From positions 1 through 23,431 of the forward strand of contig DXYG01000039.1 in assembly GCA_019415925.1 (NCBI GenBank): a stretch of 23,431 nt of DNA, given 5' to 3'. The position numbers were made by a program, and so were the translations under genes. The DNA comes from Clostridiales bacterium (GTDB lineage Bacteria > Bacillota > Clostridia > Oscillospirales > Acutalibacteraceae). Shown here piece after piece: positions 22,428 through 23,431 of the stretch (positions are counted from its first letter, which is position 1; the number at the start of each line of letters is the position of its first letter). The notes under the pieces are model-generated. The model did no database searches and had not been told where the DNA came from. It saw only the letters and a program-made list of their open reading frames with translations.

Positions 22428-23186
22428 TTAAAGCGATGCGCCAAAGTCGCTTACAACAACCTGACCTGTAAGAGCCTTTGAACTGTCTGATGCGAAAAAT
22501 TCAATGATGTTTGCAACATCTTCAGCCATACAGGGCTTGATTTTAAGGTCAGCATGCTTGTTCATTGCACCCATCATACGCATATCAAGATTTTCGGGCT
22601 TCATACTCATTGTCATAGGTGTAACAATCGTACCCGGACAAATTGCGTTACAGCGAATGTACTTGTCTGCAAGAAGTAAAGCAGTGTGCTTTGTAATGCC
22701 GATAATTGCAGATTTTGTCGAAACATAAGCTGCACCGCCGCCGCCGTTTACACCTGCAACAGACGCAACGTTTACAATTGATGCACCCTCTTTCATATAT
22801 TCAAGAGCCGCACGAATGCACTGCATTGTACCAATCTGATTGATTGAAACGATTTTCTGAATTTCAACGTCGTCAAACTTGTCAATGGGAGCAAGCCCTG
22901 TGTCAAGAACGCCTGCGTTGTTTACGAGAATGTCAATTCCGCCGAACTTGTCCACAGCGGCTTTCATAAGATTTTTACAATCCTCGTCCTTTGAAATATC
23001 GGTGGGGACAGTGAGAACATTGCCGCCCTCGGCTTTGATTTTCTCTGCAACCTCGTCAAGCGCAGCCTGACGGCGTGCACTTATTACAACATTTGCACCG
23101 CTTTTTGCAAACAGCATAGCAGTTGCAGCGCCTACACCCGAATTGCCGCCTGTGATGACAGCAGTTTTACCGTTTAAGTTGTTCAT
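22428..23186 (-). CDS. Short-chain dehydrogenase/reductase (classical SDR)
   Basis: This 252-residue cytosolic NAD(P)-dependent oxidoreductase has all classical SDR landmarks: the cofactor loop TGGNSGVG at residues 12-19, VISARR (Arg residues that suggest NADPH preference), DILVNNAGV, the catalytic Ser in VNVASVAG, and YVSTK with catalytic Tyr and Lys, followed by ICPGTIVTPM. Length is typical for the family. The substrate cannot be told from sequence; 3-oxoacyl-ACP reductase-like, hydroxysteroid and sugar dehydrogenases all share this pattern. GGAGG lies 8 nt before the ATG. It is a single-gene unit with a very good promoter and its own terminator. Confidence 0.95.
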   Translation of the reverse strand: MNNLNGKTAVITGGNSGVGAATAMLFAKSGANVVISARRQAALDEVAEKIKAEGGNVLTVPTDISKDEDCKNLMKAAVDKFGGIDILVNNAGVLDTGLAPIDKFDDVEIQKIVSINQIGTMQCIRAALEYMKEGASIVNVASVAGVNGGGGAAYVSTKSAIIGITKHTALLLADKYIRCNAICPGTIVTPMTMSMKPENLDMRMMGAMNKHADLKIKPCMAEDVANIIEFFASDSSKALTGQVVVSDFGASL

Positions 23187-23224
23187 AAAAAAACCTCCGT
23201 TTGTTTAATTTTTATTGGTAAATA

Positions 23225-23253
23225 ATTATATCACAAATTTCTGCATATTTCAA
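23225..23253 (-). promoter_or_regulatory. Sigma-A-type promoter for the SDR gene
   Basis: Minus-strand TTGAAA (23253-23248) and a consensus TATAAT (23230-23225) are separated by 17 bp, 38 bp before the start codon. Nothing further is recognised from 23254 to the end of the window. Confidence 0.8.
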
Positions 23254-23431
23254 GCTCGGTCCGGCTTGAGGTTGTAAAAGGAACTTTGTCAGGATTACAG
23301 ATTTTTGCATTCTTCATAGAAAGCAGAAAAGGCGAATGAGTAGAGATAATAAACTTAATTATGAAATATTTTATAGCAAAAGTACTGTATATACAAGATG
23401 AATTTTACTTTATTTTTCTACTATATGAATG

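Overview
The window looks like a chromosomal segment from a low-to-moderate GC Gram-positive anaerobe of the class Clostridia, most likely a gut Oscillospiraceae/Ruminococcus-like organism. This is inferred from strong AGGAGG-type ribosome binding sites, TTGACA/TATAAT-type promoters, acetate kinase, an EFR1-type ferredoxin, a TmcAL-type protein, Thr/Glu/Pro-rich cell-wall-anchored surface proteins and U-tailed hairpin terminators. No rRNA, tRNA, CRISPR array or complete mobile element was recognised.

Layout. 53-2455 (+): a secreted protein with bacterial Ig-like repeats and a CAP domain, then a cytosolic cupin. 2586-3524 (-): an AEC-family transporter. 3694-4363 (+): two small membrane proteins (a zinc-ribbon protein and a DUF378 protein). 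4419-5627 (-) and 5765-6901 (+): acetate kinase, divergent from TmcAL, which uses acetate to acetylate elongator tRNA-Met. 7108-9201 (+): glycogen branching enzyme with an unusual lysine-rich tail. 9428-11108 (+): a decayed lipid-type operon made of a TetR regulator, an alpha/beta-hydrolase pseudogene with two internal stops, what looks like one end of an IS3-family element, the last 36 codons of an acyl-CoA-ligase-like gene, and an intact SCP2-domain gene. 11181-13246 (-): a translationally coupled pair, a PP-loop ATPase with an N-terminal zinc ribbon and a flavodoxin/2[4Fe-4S] EFR1 ferredoxin. 13336-13704 (-): an ArsC/Spx-family protein, divergent from sbcD-sbcC (13853-17754, +). 17817-18866 (-): a WYL-domain regulator convergent with sbcCD. 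19228-22302 (+): a large von Willebrand factor A surface protein with a sortase-type C-terminus and a cysteine-containing 39-bp tandem repeat. 22428-23186 (-): a short-chain dehydrogenase.

How the genes work together. Most are single-gene or two-gene units with their own promoter and terminator, many of which can be read directly. True operonic coupling (ATGA overlaps) is seen for sbcD/sbcC and for the PP-loop/ferredoxin pair. ackA and tmcAL share a 137-bp divergent promoter region and are linked through acetate. The PP-loop ATPase plus ferredoxin pair is the best candidate for an uncharacterised small biochemical system; its substrate cannot be read from the sequence. The TetR-SCP2 region is the clearest example of genome decay.
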